Made by a program: the position numbers and the translations under genes. From contig JAAPAO010000139.1 of the NCBI GenBank assembly GCA_013115145.1, positions 1-64,000 on the forward strand: a DNA stretch of 64,000 nt, in the 5' to 3' direction. Each line of letters starts with the position of its first letter. Within the stretch, counting starts at the first letter, position 1. Shown one piece after another: positions 33,690 to 46,734 of the stretch. Below the pieces are notes generated by a model. The model ran no database searches. It was not told the origin of the DNA and saw nothing but the letters and a program-made list of their open reading frames with translations. The stretch is from Perkinsus chesapeaki (Eukaryota; Perkinsozoa; Perkinsida; Perkinsidae).

Positions 33690-35312
33690 TCAATGCGAAG
33701 TCTGTGCAAGACGCATACGCATGGCGTTCGCTATCAACGCCTCGAAGTGGAATATCGGTTTATTTCCGCCATGGTAGAGCCTGGACTCGAACCTGTGCGG
33801 GTTGTTGTGATGAAGAAGTAAGCACACGGGTAGCTGCTCACTTGGACGAAAGAGCGGCCAGTGTCGGCCAATAATCCTGCGAGTCCCCCAAAGCTGAGCC
33901 TAACATCACTAGCAGCTGGTAGAACATCTCGTTAGCCGGTATCTCTATTGCCAACAGCCCGTACAGCTTGTCCCGTATAACCTGTCACATCCACCTAACA
34001 GCAAACAGCTGTCAACATGCCCCAGTAACTAACCTTCAATTGACGTGGTGTCTGTTCCGCTAATATGTCCTGTGTTATGCTTTCAATAACAACCTGCATC
34101 ACCAAAGATATCATCCACACGCGATCTACGCTCGCTGACTTTCCAAGGTAGCTCCGCCAGCGGTGTATTGGCGTTCCTCAGTGCCTGCCTACCACCATTC
34201 TGCGCTGCCATGGCATCCAACTGCAGCAGAGCGAATCTCATATCGCCACCAGAGGCATTTGCTGGCCACAGTGCGGACATTACAAACCAGAGACCGTGCG
34301 CCAACTTACCTATGATGCTTGCCAACTGAGGATTCATCTCCACACCGTATTTAGCTTCAACCTTCTCCAACTCGCTTTTAACCTATCGTAAGATTCCCAA
34401 AGCTCTCCACTAGGATCACTGTCACCTCTGCCAGAGCAGGCCGAGGCACCCTTATGGCCATGCACCGACTTCGTAACGGTGGTATCAACGGTGCCAAGGA
34501 GTCCGCGTGAAAGAATATCTTCAGCACAGACACATATCTAAGCTTGAACCATGCTTGATACGTCCGCTGGCTTCCACACTACTTCTCCATAGTCCTCCTA
34601 AGCCCAGCTTGGGCTGCCCGACTCAAACAGTGCGCACTGTTAATCACAACAACTCTAAAGGGAGCATCCCCAACTGGAGGTGCTTGTGCCATCTCCTTCA
34701 CAAGCTGACATGTCTTCCATCATCCCAGCCGATGCTATCAGCCCTACATGCTGTATCACGAGGACGTCCTTAGCCCCCACTTCACTGGGTGTTATCTCTA
34801 TATGATAGCTACTAAATATAACCTACCACTGCCCAAGCTAGGTCTTACTATCGACGACAGCGCTATCACCTGTATTTCCAACTCTGGCCCGGTAGCATTA
34901 GGCTTTATCGTCCTCAGTTCACGCTTTGCCTGTATTGATGGACTCCAACCAGGAAGGCCAACCCGCCGCCCGCTACTACCTTCAATGCACCAGGGCCAAA
35001 TATTTCCCTCAGCAGACAGAGAATCCTGCAAGGCATCGCAGCTTCCCTGAGACCACACCCCCCAGTATCACCTGGTCATCTTGCCACCACCGGTTGGACC
35101 ATAGAACAGCAAATGCGGAATATCTCTCTGGCGTGCCTAATCACGACGCCCGTCTCCTCCACCATCATGCGCCATTCTGCGTCGCTCCGTCAGCTGTCAG
35201 CTTCTTTTAAGTCCCCGCGGCCTACCAGCCCCTTGAGGACCCTCGTCACGCTATCATTGTAGGTAAGCCCATCCAGAGTCGTCGGCCGCTCGCTGTCCAT
35301 GAGGAATGCCAT
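33690..35312 (-). CDS. RFC3: Replication factor C small subunit, RFC3 type (yeast Rfc5)
   Basis: The gene can be read almost completely on the minus strand. It starts near 35312 ('MAFLMDSERPTTLDGLTYND'). It has the Walker A motif 'YGPTGGGKMTR', 'FRVVVINSAHCL' at the Walker B position, 'LRRTMEK', the RFC signature 'SRC' in 'LIPPLRSRCMAIRVP', 'GGDMRFALLQLDAM', and the collar-domain pieces 'LPWKVVIESITQDILAEQTP' and 'FESRLYHGGNKPIFHFEAL'. The stop is at 33690-33692. Position by position this matches the RFC3/Rfc5 subunit of the PCNA clamp loader. Walker B acidic residues are replaced (Ser and His), which fits the known weak ATPase role of this subunit but is more extreme. Introns are about 40-50 nt, with a longer first one of about 100 nt. 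Confidence 0.9.
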
Positions 35313-35627
35313 ATTAACCTCTTCACTGACGACACAGAATCTCAAGATCCCTCAAGATGAGCAAGTCCATGTAAAAAGCGCTCGCCCCAAAACATATGAC
35401 CGAACTCAAGACGCACGGATGGGTGGTACAAAAAATCATGATTGATAAAGAACACTACGATGAGGATGAGGTGATGGATTGGGCACAAATCTTATAGGTC
35501 GTCGTCTTCAATGTCTCCACTTAATCCTTAATCCATTCGTACTCGCTTCTATCAGCAGCAGCCGACTGCAGGCTTGCGTCACGACGCCTATTGGGGAGAG
35601 TAATGATGCATGGGGATTCGGACCGGC

Positions 35628-37456
35628 CTACCTATTGAAAGCGCTTCTTTTAACGACCAACTCCTTGCTCTTGACCTTATCAGTACGATCATCAACATCG
35701 ACATAATCTCGTGTATCGTAACCCTTATAGACCTGAGGCGATACAGCTGCAAGTAATTGTGCTAAGGGAAAGAAGCCAACCTGGAAGGGACGGTAGATTC
35801 TGTTTTCCGGATCATCAATCCATTCAGACCAGTGTGCCAACCATCCAGCGAGCCTCGGCACTGTGAAGAGGATTGGGAACATATCTGATAGAAAAACCGT
35901 AAAATAAATCAAGGACCGGGCAGCCTACCAGTGGGGAAGCCCATAGCCTTGTAGATAAGGCCGGAATAGAAGTCCACATTTGGGTACAGCTTTCTGTCTT
36001 TAAAGTAGGGATCTGATAAAGCGATCCTCTCGAGCTCCATGGCAACTTCAATCAGAGGCTCTCGGCCACAAATCTCAAAGACCTGTCATGCTGCATTTAA
36101 TACTCGAGCCATCACTCCATGTTACATCCTCAGCAATCTTTCTTATTATTGTCGCCCTCGGATCATAATTCTTATAGACTCGGTGACCGAAGCCCATAAG
36201 GAGCTCCTTACGCTGCTTCACCTAAGGTACTAGGCATGCCTCACCGCTGACAGCAGCTTCAACAGCTTACCTTCTCGACAAATGTTGGCACGTTTTCGAC
36301 AGAGCCGATTCTCTCGAGCATGCGAAGTACAGCTTCGTTAGCTCCACCATGACGAGGACCGTATAGGGCGCCGGCCGCAGCAGCACAAGCCGTGTATACG
36401 TCCACCTGCATTCGAAGAATTAACATACTCTCGAATGCAACTATTACGTTGCTAGAGGTAAGATGACGCATTGCGCTAGTGGAGCAGTTGAGCTCATGTT
36501 CGGCATGGAGGACAAACAAAACGTCAAGCGCCTTCACCAGCCTTGGATGGGGCCTGTAGCTTGTACCTAATCGCATAATACACGTGATCGATGATGAAAG
36601 TTGTTACCTTCATGAGACACGTCCAGCATATATAAAAAGTTCTCGGTGTATCCGAGGTCAGAGTTAGGTATGTTGAATGGTCTGCCCATCCGATGCCTAT
36701 AGGCCATCGCCGCCAGTGTTGTAGCCGAGCCCAGGATGCGGGCTATCTCCTTATTGCGCACCTGAACCAAAATGATGGCCACGTTAGTCCACCTCCCCCT
36801 CCTACCGCTTTGTCTTTATATATGTTCTGGCTCGTCAATGCCGGATTGCTCTCTGGATGCAGAGTGCCGAGGGCTGCCATGGCCGATACGAACATGCCCA
36901 TTGGATGGGCATCATAGCGGAAGGCCTAAGCAGACGATCACCGCCAACTGAGGCTGATAGGAGCTCACAGAGGTCAAGGCGGCCACGTCCTGATGCAACA
37001 TAGAATGACGCATGAGATCCTGCTCCCACTGGTACAGCTGTCCTCTAGAGGGCAGCTCACCGTACCTGAATGAGACTACCAGACGGACCCACGCCAAAAT
37101 GACAGCATACTGTAGGAGGAAGGCGACCTCCGGGAAGGAGCTCTTCTCGGCTATCTGTTCTATCGGGTAGCCCCTGTAACGAAGAATCCCTCTATTGCCA
37201 TCGATAAAGGAAATACGTGAGATACAGCAGGTAGTGTTCATGTACCTACGCATACCAATCCATGAGAATAAGGCATCACCACCACCCAAACTGCCTACCC
37301 AGGATCATAAGTCTGGATTCCCAACTGCTTGAGGTCAGTTGCACGTATCGTCCCGTCGGTCACTTTAACGTCGATCTTCTTACCGTTTCTGTTATCGGTG
37401 ATGGTGAGGGTCGTGGGAGGAGCAACATGGCCAGCAACGCCGTTCAAACGGTTCAT
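35628..37456 (-). CDS. Citrate synthase
   Basis: The minus-strand model starts '[16 protein letters not shown]' at 37456. Exons carry '[20 protein letters not shown]', '[10 protein letters not shown]', '[19 protein letters not shown]', '[20 protein letters not shown]', '[13 protein letters not shown]', '[18 protein letters not shown]', '[13 protein letters not shown]' and a C-terminal '[13 protein letters not shown]'. These are landmarks of type II (gltA-like) citrate synthase, condensing oxaloacetate and acetyl-CoA; catalytic His residues fall in 'HGGANE' and 'GHRVYK', and the catalytic Asp should be downstream. The sequence is closer to bacterial or peroxisomal-type enzymes than to the animal mitochondrial type. 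No clear mitochondrial presequence is seen from this start, but one could be encoded by an upstream exon (37460-37640 is open). The C-terminus lacks an SKL signal. It lies directly between RFC3 and DAHP synthase. Confidence 0.92.
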
Positions 37457-37649
37457 ACCGGATTAGTAAAAACGCTGTCAAAACTGGTGGGGACAGATGA
37501 ACACAAGACCGACAGAAGGTCGTAAAAAAGAGAAAGATGATCCATCGCATCATTAGGTAAAATCGTCCCACGTCGACGATCAGCCGCACGGCAGCCAGCC
37601 CAACAACGGGCGCAAAAATGTGCTGTGCTGACAACGTGAAGCAACATGA

Positions 37650-39868
<2,219 letters not shown>

Positions 39869-40325
39869 CTTTTCAAAAGTCCCAAAACCTCAACGTGCGC
39901 AACTCTCCTTCGTTCCATCCTCACCCTTCCAACCCACTAACATGCCCCTTTTGGCTCTACTATGAAGGCTGCTAGCCATACGCCTAGACCACAGCCCTTG
40001 CAATTCACTGCATATAACAGTTACACCAATATAGAGTTCCAATGTGTACGCCACAGAGGCTCTCAATAGGATTTGTTCCCATGCTCTGATTTTTTGCTAT
40101 TGCCCCATTTATTCAATATACGGGCTCAATAGTGGCTACCACAATTCCTGGCGCCTCCCTCTACGACAGGACTCCTAGTCCAACCCCTCCCCACTGTATT
40201 AAAATACACTCAGAGCTACTGTAACGATCAGTGAAACAAAGCAAGCGACTTAGCAAGGCTTTTGGTTCAGCATTTATAGCATCCTCTATTAGAGGTACTT
40301 CTGGACGTTTATATAGTCAGCAGCC

Positions 40326-41209
40326 TTAGTGCTTGCCTTTCTTCTTGCCCGCTCCTCGACGTCTCGGTCCTGCTGTCATCGTTGTGGCACCCATAGCCTC
40401 AGCCAGGGCAGATGTTGGCCTATAGAGCATTCTATCAACATAAACTACTACCCTACTACTCACTTATTCGGTTGCTCTCTTCCAGCCTGGACCCCAACTG
40501 TTGGGCCATCCTCACTCACAGTTCCACCGCCCTCACCAGCAGCCTCCTCCTGCTCGCGTTTCTTCGCCGCAGCTGCACGGCGAGCTCTCACCTGGCAAAA
40601 GAAGCCATCACAAAGCAGTGATCTACAGCTCTATAATACCTCAGCCAATCGCTTAGCTTGTGCCTTGAATTCGGAGGTCTCACCTTTCGCCTGTTTCTCT
40701 AGATACGCCTTATGGGCCTATACACACCAACTCAGCAAAGCACTCTTTGCATACCGTATCTTACAGCCTCCTTTGCAGCTGCCTCCCTTTCCCTTCGCGT
40801 TGGCTGGTGCTTCTGATCGGCCCCGATAGGCGCGATATCAGAATCAGAATCGGACCTAACTAAGCCCATTCTCCCTAGCTTCGTTCTATCAACCTACCCT
40901 TCAGATGCCTTCACTTGTGGGGCCTTCTTCACCGGAGACTTCCTGGTCTCCACAGCAGCAGCGGCGGCAGCTGGCTCGTCATCAGAGGATTCCTCTTCCT
41001 CCTCTTCCTGCTGCTGTCGGCGCTTAATCTGACCAACCATTCAGATGTCCAAGTTGACTACCAAAGTACCCTACCTGCGCAACATCGCGATTCCTACGCG
41101 CCACAGCGTCAAAGTCCTCCTCCTCTACATACTTCTTACCAGCTCTTGCCCCACGGCCACCTCCACGGTGGTCCACTTTATTCCTCGAACGCTGATCGCG
41201 GCCCGGCAT
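40326..41209 (-). CDS. PDAP1: PDAP1/PP28-domain phosphoprotein
   Basis: The minus-strand gene starts 'MPGRDQRSRNKVDHRGGG' at 41209. It continues with 'KKYVEEEDFDAVARRN', an acidic stretch 'QQQEEEEEESSDDE', the core 'AYLEKQAKGETSEFKAQAK' and 'RLAEV', then 'RRAAAKKREQEEAAGEGG' and a basic end 'RRRGAGKKKGKH'. Domain order (Gly/Arg-rich N-terminus, acidic linker, RxYxxxxxxGxTxxxxxxxxRL core, charged helix) matches the heat- and acid-stable 28-kDa phosphoprotein family, a small and poorly understood eukaryotic protein linked to casein kinase and growth signalling. Several short introns interrupt the core, so exact borders are approximate. Confidence 0.78.
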
Positions 41210-41301
41210 ATTTCAGGAACAACTAGTCTACACTAGACTGATCTATCCCCCAAACTCAACTTCTTAATGTTGAAAAGGAAACTGTGACAAAGACCATCAG
41301 C

Positions 41302-41318
41302 GGCGGCGGCGGCGGTGG
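41302..41318 (+). repeat. GGC trinucleotide run
   Basis: A run of GGC/GGT units in the short gap between LSM4 (stop at 41368) and PDAP1 (start at 41209). On the coding strand it reads GCC and would lie in the LSM4 3' UTR or the PDAP1 leader. Confidence 0.7.
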
Positions 41319-41367
41319 CGAGAGTATGGTATCGAACGTTATTGTTATTGTCAACAATATCATAACA

Positions 41368-42279
41368 TTATCGACGCATACGAGGTCCAGCAGCTTCACC
41401 ACGCCCTGCCCGATAAGCCTTCTACTAACTCGCCGCCATCTAAGCTTACCTTTCCCTGCTGGTATGCCACCTCCTTTCCCTTTACCTTTACCTTTGCCTG
41501 AATACAACACCAGTACACCACGTTAAAAGGTCCCTAGTAGTACCTTTGCCACCAGCGCCCTTTTCAGCCTTCATTCGTTGTAATCTAATAGCATCTTCCT
41601 GTACCATATCAACAACACCATCGGGTATCCGAAGATACCTCACATTTACAATACACTACCAGGTCCTCAATCTCAGGCTTACTTGACATGGTTCCCTCGG
41701 ATATATGCCTCAGCTAGTTTCCAAAAGCGATCTCCTTCCTAAAAAGCACTCTACAAACCCCCGAAAACCCGAAAACCCGCAACCCGGATCACGAGCCTCG
41801 ATGGTATATTCCGGAACCATTCTTAAAAAAAGCGAATGATTACGCCAAGTTTAGACTTTGACTAATCTAAAGATCCCATGGAGATACGCAAACTGACGGC
41901 AATTAGACGACTAAGAATCGCAAGGCGGCCTGCTCTCGCTGTGCCATTCCGTTCCCCAAGCTTCCGCATCCTTCCGCCAAAGGTATAAACGTTATCATTA
42001 TCACATCATCATAAGTATATGCTGTGATATCCCGTGTAGCACTACTGCGTAAAACATATACACGCCCCTCTTCTTCTTCCCTATCCTCCTACCTTGCTTG
42101 TAAGGACAGCATCTCTAATATGTAAATTCATCCACGAGTCGCAATTAGCCAACACCCCCGAATACGCCTCGCCGTTCTTCAGCTCAACCATCTAATACCA
42201 ACTATCACCGATACCGTCCCTCTTCCCTTACTATTGGTTGGCCCTGGGCCGTCTTGAGCAGGCTCATAGGCAGCACCAT
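41368..42279 (-). CDS. LSM4: LSM4, U6 snRNA-associated Sm-like protein
   Basis: The minus-strand gene opens '[16 protein letters not shown]' at 42279. The next exon gives '[20 protein letters not shown]' and '[13 protein letters not shown]', the Sm1 motif. '[17 protein letters not shown]' and '[16 protein letters not shown]' form the Sm2 motif, followed by a Gly/Lys tail '[16 protein letters not shown]' and the end 'AGPRMRR'. This is characteristic of Lsm4, which joins the Lsm1-7 (mRNA decay) and Lsm2-8 (U6 snRNP) rings. The long middle intron (about 41.73-42.09 kb) carries a C-rich telomere-like repeat. It lies head-to-tail with CCT6 upstream. Confidence 0.93.
41756..41787. repeat. CCCGAAAA repeat, quadruplex-like
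   Basis: CCCCCGAAAACCCGAAAACC followed by CGCAACCC. On the minus strand there are four runs of three or more G with 3-5 nt spacers, the pattern of a G-quadruplex. It lies inside a long LSM4 intron. A related run occurs at 33601-33635. Confidence 0.75.
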
Positions 42280-42542
42280 AGTCCCCTGGTGATAAAAGAA
42301 CCCAACTGCTGCCTTACCATACCTTCGCCCATAGGTAGATAACTCAACACCAAACCTCTTTGGAAAATGCTTAAAACGATCTTGTGTTTTTATTTAGGTC
42401 GTAACCATCATCGTTATTGTAATGTTTCTAGCAGATATTATCGTATGAGAGGGTGGAGCACTGATGCCACTAGTAAAGGTAAGGGGCTTTAGGAATCACA
42501 CACGATAGCCCCCCCTCAGCACCAGTGCTGCCCCCTGCTCGT

Positions 42543-45437
42543 CTACTGCTTGCCCATCTGCCTGCCGGCTCTAATGACCTCATCGACAAGCAAGAGCTGT
42601 TGAGCAAGCACCTGAAGACCAAAATAATAACTATTATAATTAAGGTAATGAGCTAGAGCCCCAACGGTCCCATACAGATAGCTTTGCTCATACCGACATA
42701 GCTACTGCTGTACGATTCCTTCACCGACTCGTCGTCAGAGAAAATGCACCTTTGATTGAAATATTACAAGTTGACAAGTCGTGCAGATTTTATGAAATTT
42801 GTTATTTTCGTGCGCATGTCTCAGCACTCCCCAAGCTGACCGCCTTATTCCCGTGTCCTCCTTACCGGAGCCAGAGCGAGGCACTCCTTCTTAACAATGT
42901 AGTTATCCCATATACCTACCATAAACACTACCAACCAGTACCGCATTACCTCCTTACCCTCAGCAGCAGGTGATATAGCATCACCAGTATAGACATCAAG
43001 ACCAACGGGCTCGCCATCAGCATCTTGGTACTCTACAGAAGGAGCTTCACCACAGCCAAGCGCCCCATTGCAACCGCCTACCCTCTTCAAGCTTGAGGAT
43101 GGTGTCTTGGACATCGAAGCCGCTGTTCTCAGCTAGTGTTTGTGGAATGGCCTGTGGAAGATGTAACAGTGTCGAATGGCGATGATAGGCTACCAGCATG
43201 GCCTTGGCAAAAACTTCAACGCCGAGCTTGGTCTTGCCACTGACGTTCTTCTTCATAAACTCCATCAAATGGTCATGTCCAGCCAACTCGAACGCTCCTA
43301 TAAAACCATGAGCTTCACCAAGACTAACCCCAGGGACGTACCAGCTCCCGGGACCACTGCGCCATCCTGGACAGCATTTCTGACGGCACGGAGACCATCA
43401 CGGACCTACGAAAATATAGTAGCCTACAACCGAGAGCGATACCAAGATGTCATTTTAATAATCATCATACCATCAATTACACAGCACACATATATATTTT
43501 ATTCTTATGGATAAATAATAGCTGAAATTAAGTAAAGACTCCACCTTCCCCCACTTACAGCGTCCTTCATCTGGTTAATTACGTAATCATTCGAGCCCTT
43601 AAGGAGAATAGTGCAAGAACGGGGATGCCTAACAGAGGTGACCATTCCGACCTAAAGATACTTTCTTATCTTACTGCACGCCCTCAATGAAGGTGTACTT
43701 GTCATCACCGAGGACCTTCTCGTACACCTCATCAGCGTATCCAAGATCATCCGGGGTAAGCTGCGAACGAAGTAAGATTAAACCGCCCCAAATCAAGCGC
43801 TCAATTACATCTTCGACAGAGTTCACCGCCACGCCGCCGCATGCAAGCACAAGCCTTTCCATATTTCTCCGCTTAGCTCTGCGAAGGGCCATGATACCCT
43901 CCTTAGCGAACATATCCAAGGCCGGAGGGTCGATACCTGGTCAGCGGAGGGTGATCCGAAATGGGAAGGATAACGGTGCCGCCTACCCTTCTGATTGATA
44001 ACGACGAAGTGTTTGCCTGTCTTGTCGGAGTCGCCGCAAACAGCTTGCTTTAATTCAATGATTTTAGCTACCTAAGAATCCCACCCGTTGCATTTATATT
44101 GGAATAAAGCCACATGAGGGCAACGAAAAAGAGACCAAGAACTATAAAATTCGCAGAAGTTGGATTAAGCAGGGGCCCTCGCCTCAGCCAGCTTGTCCCG
44201 AAATGCAGCAATTTTCCCTTCACAGCCCAATCATCTCCAAGCTATTGCTCGAAGCCGTTGCATGGATCGCCGCCTTACCTTATCATCCGTGAACCTCCTC
44301 TCAGACTCCACAAGCTTTTCCCGCTGCTCAGCGTTGCTGTACGCAAATGTAGTATTAACCTAATCAACGCCTCACCCCCGCCGGCCACCGCCACGATTCT
44401 CAGTCTCACCTCGGCCTTCTCGTACTCAAGACTGACGTTGCAGGTAAGAATATAGCAATTATCCAGTCTATGGGGCATGTCGGGATGACGAGTACCATGG
44501 TCCAAAACAAGACCCTTTACTAATCTAAAGCGGACTGCCACCGAGCTACAGAGCCACTAAGCCTTACCGAGTCTCCATGGCAAGCCTCTCTTGCATGGTC
44601 ATAACTTCAATCATGTTAAGATCGACATCGTCAGTTTCAGTGTGGATCTACAAAGATACTTTTCGAGGTCGAATGATGGCATCCCTACCAGTTGCATAGC
44701 TTGGACAATGATGTCCGCCAATTGATCCGCCTGCTTACCAGGGAGCTTCGTGCGGAGGGACGTTCCTATACAAGATATCATCCCTCCAGCGGAGACCCTT
44801 CTCCCTACTGGCTATGCAAGAAAGAATGTCATTATCATCCCAACCACACTTCACTTTAAACTGCTCCAGGAAGGTCGCTATCTGCACCACACGAGATCAC
44901 CACACTGAGTCCCCCCAGCTGAATCACCTCCATCCTGGCAATATCGAAGCCATCCGCTAGAATGCGGGGGTGCAGTCCATCGGTGATATACCTATCCACG
45001 CTTCGTCAGCAGTTGTCCTGGCCAAACGCTTACCTCTCAGAGAGCTTCATCAGCTCGCTAATGAACAGTATAGTAGAGGTAGTGCCGTCACCACTGGTGT
45101 CGTCTTGGGCCGCTGCGGCTCGGGCTGAGGCAGACTCCTAGTAAGAATCGTAGGCTTCAACCGGCCTACCTATCATGGACGCAGTCGGGTGCTGAATTTG
45201 CATCTCTTTGAGAAGAACGCTTCCGTCCTTAGTAATCTTGATTTGACCAGCGCCTCCAACGAGCCTACATCACCAGCATGGTATCTTAACTCCATGCGTG
45301 CACCTACATCTTCAAGGTGCCCCTAGGGCCGAGATTGCTCTTCATGACCTCACTAAGGCCTCGAGCGGCATTGCAGTTGACCAGCAATGCCTGGGTGGCC
45401 TTTAAGACATCAGCCTTGGAGTTAACGACGCTAACCA
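42543..45437 (-). CDS. CCT6: CCT6, chaperonin TCP-1 subunit zeta
   Basis: The minus-strand multi-exon gene starts '[20 protein letters not shown]' at 45437, with '[20 protein letters not shown]' next. Further exons give '[12 protein letters not shown]', '[20 protein letters not shown]', '[17 protein letters not shown]', '[20 protein letters not shown]', 'ACGGVAVNS', '[10 protein letters not shown]', '[18 protein letters not shown]', '[14 protein letters not shown]', '[12 protein letters not shown]' and '[18 protein letters not shown]', ending at 42543. The 'RGLVLDHGxRHPDM' and '[13 protein letters not shown]' signatures identify the zeta subunit of the cytosolic TRiC/CCT folding ring. The gene is divergent from eIF1A across a gap of about 420 nt. 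Confidence 0.93.
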
Positions 45438-45858
45438 TAATTCAGAAGGACCAGGAACGAACTTCCGAGATGGTGACAGTGAGCTGATGACAAAGCCAAT
45501 CGAGCTTAAGATGCCGTAAGGATGCTCTGATGGCTTTACGGCACAGGTTCTAACCCAGGTAACGGCAATTACGATATATATTATGTATTATAAATAAGGT
45601 GCTAGAAGGATCTAAGGTACAAAGCAACCTCAAAGGCCGATGTAGACGGGTGGTATCTTGCCGTCGCCGTATTAGGCATAAACCCAAATCGATCACCAGG
45701 GCGCGCGCGGTTGAATTTTCATTGATATATACCGCATAGGCGTGATAGGCTATAATGGGCCTCCTTTCATGGACTGATGGGGGATAACGGGCTTTGGTGG
45801 GGGGGTGAGGGGGCAATGGGAACGGTACTGATAGAATTGCCGTTTTACTCGTATTTGA
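45438..45858. promoter_or_regulatory. Divergent promoter region, CCT6 and eIF1A
   Basis: This 421-nt gap lies between two start codons on opposite strands and must hold both promoters. No TATA box is clear at the expected place on either side. A 'GGTGGGGGGGTGAGGGGGC' G-rich run lies about 45 nt upstream of the eIF1A start. Confidence 0.5.
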
Positions 45859-46536
45859 ATGGCTCCTAAGAATAAGGGAAAGGGAGGAAAGAACCGACGC
45901 CGCGGAAAGGGAGGACGCGGTGACGTTAAGCGAGAGCTTGAGTTCAAGGAGGATGGTCAAGAATACGGCCAGGTACAGTGGTACCCAAGCTGACCTATTT
46001 AGTATCTTACTGTCTTCAAGGTCCTGAAGATGCTCGGCCAGGGCCGTGTTGAGCTTCAATGCTTCGATGGCGTTAAGCGACTCGGTCATATCCGCGGCAA
46101 AATGCGCAAGCGTGTCTGGATTCAGATCGGTGATATCGTAGGTTACCACCTTCAACCTCCTCATCTCGAAAGATTCCCTCCAGGTTCTAGCTTCCCTCCG
46201 TGATTTCCAGGACGAGAAGTGCGATATCATACTCAAGTAGGCACCTTGTTCGCCTTGTCCCATTGTATTTAAGGTACAACGTTGATGAGGCTCGGGCTCT
46301 TAAACAGCACAAGGAGATCCCAGATACTGTTAAGATCAACGAGACCGATCTTATGGGCAACGAGGATGGTAGCGCTTTCTCGCCTATCCACGTGGTAGCT
46401 ATTATCCTTGTTGTTAGGATTCTCTGATGATGGTGTTGAATTCGCTGAGGATGATAGTGGAGATGAGGCTGATGCAGGCAACCTGCTCGCCCCTCCTTCC
46501 GCTGCTGCCAACCTAAGTAGGCATGGCTTTCTTTAG
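45859..46536 (+). CDS. EIF1A: Translation initiation factor eIF1A
   Basis: Exon 1 starts '[19 protein letters not shown]' and '[13 protein letters not shown]'. After a 47-nt intron comes '[20 protein letters not shown]' and '[20 protein letters not shown]', the OB-fold of eIF1A. Later exons give '[14 protein letters not shown]', '[17 protein letters not shown]' and the acidic tail '[14 protein letters not shown]', with the stop at 46534-46536. eIF1A binds the 40S A site and promotes scanning. The basic N-terminal tail and acidic C-terminal tail are typical; a short hydrophobic end ('SRHGFL') is extra. It is only about 200 nt upstream of the PKA-R start. Confidence 0.94.
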
Positions 46537-46734
46537 CATCATTCATCTCTTATTCTCAGCCAAGGCCGATATCGACGACATCTAAGCAGTCCTCCTTCTC
46601 CTGTAGGGTGTAAACAACCTATCAACCGTTTCATCGGTATAACGACAATTGCAGACATAAGCTATTCAGTATGCTATTAGGCATTGTGTTGATTATTTAT
46701 AATAAGGGAGTAGTTTGATACGTCATCAGCTGTA

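Noticed and set aside
33775-33805. tRNA-like GGTTCGAGTCC on the minus strand
   Set aside because: It lies in a clearly coding RFC3 exon ('FESRLYHGG') and no cloverleaf is possible.
41653-41694. Small gene starting [10 protein letters not shown] on the minus strand
   Set aside because: The ATG falls at an LSM4 exon end ('IRGNHVK'); the rest is intron, and splicing restores 'KYLRIPDG'.
45550-46263. Long minus-strand open frame of 237 codons
   Set aside because: It is a shadow of eIF1A, whose exons on the plus strand match the family residue by residue.
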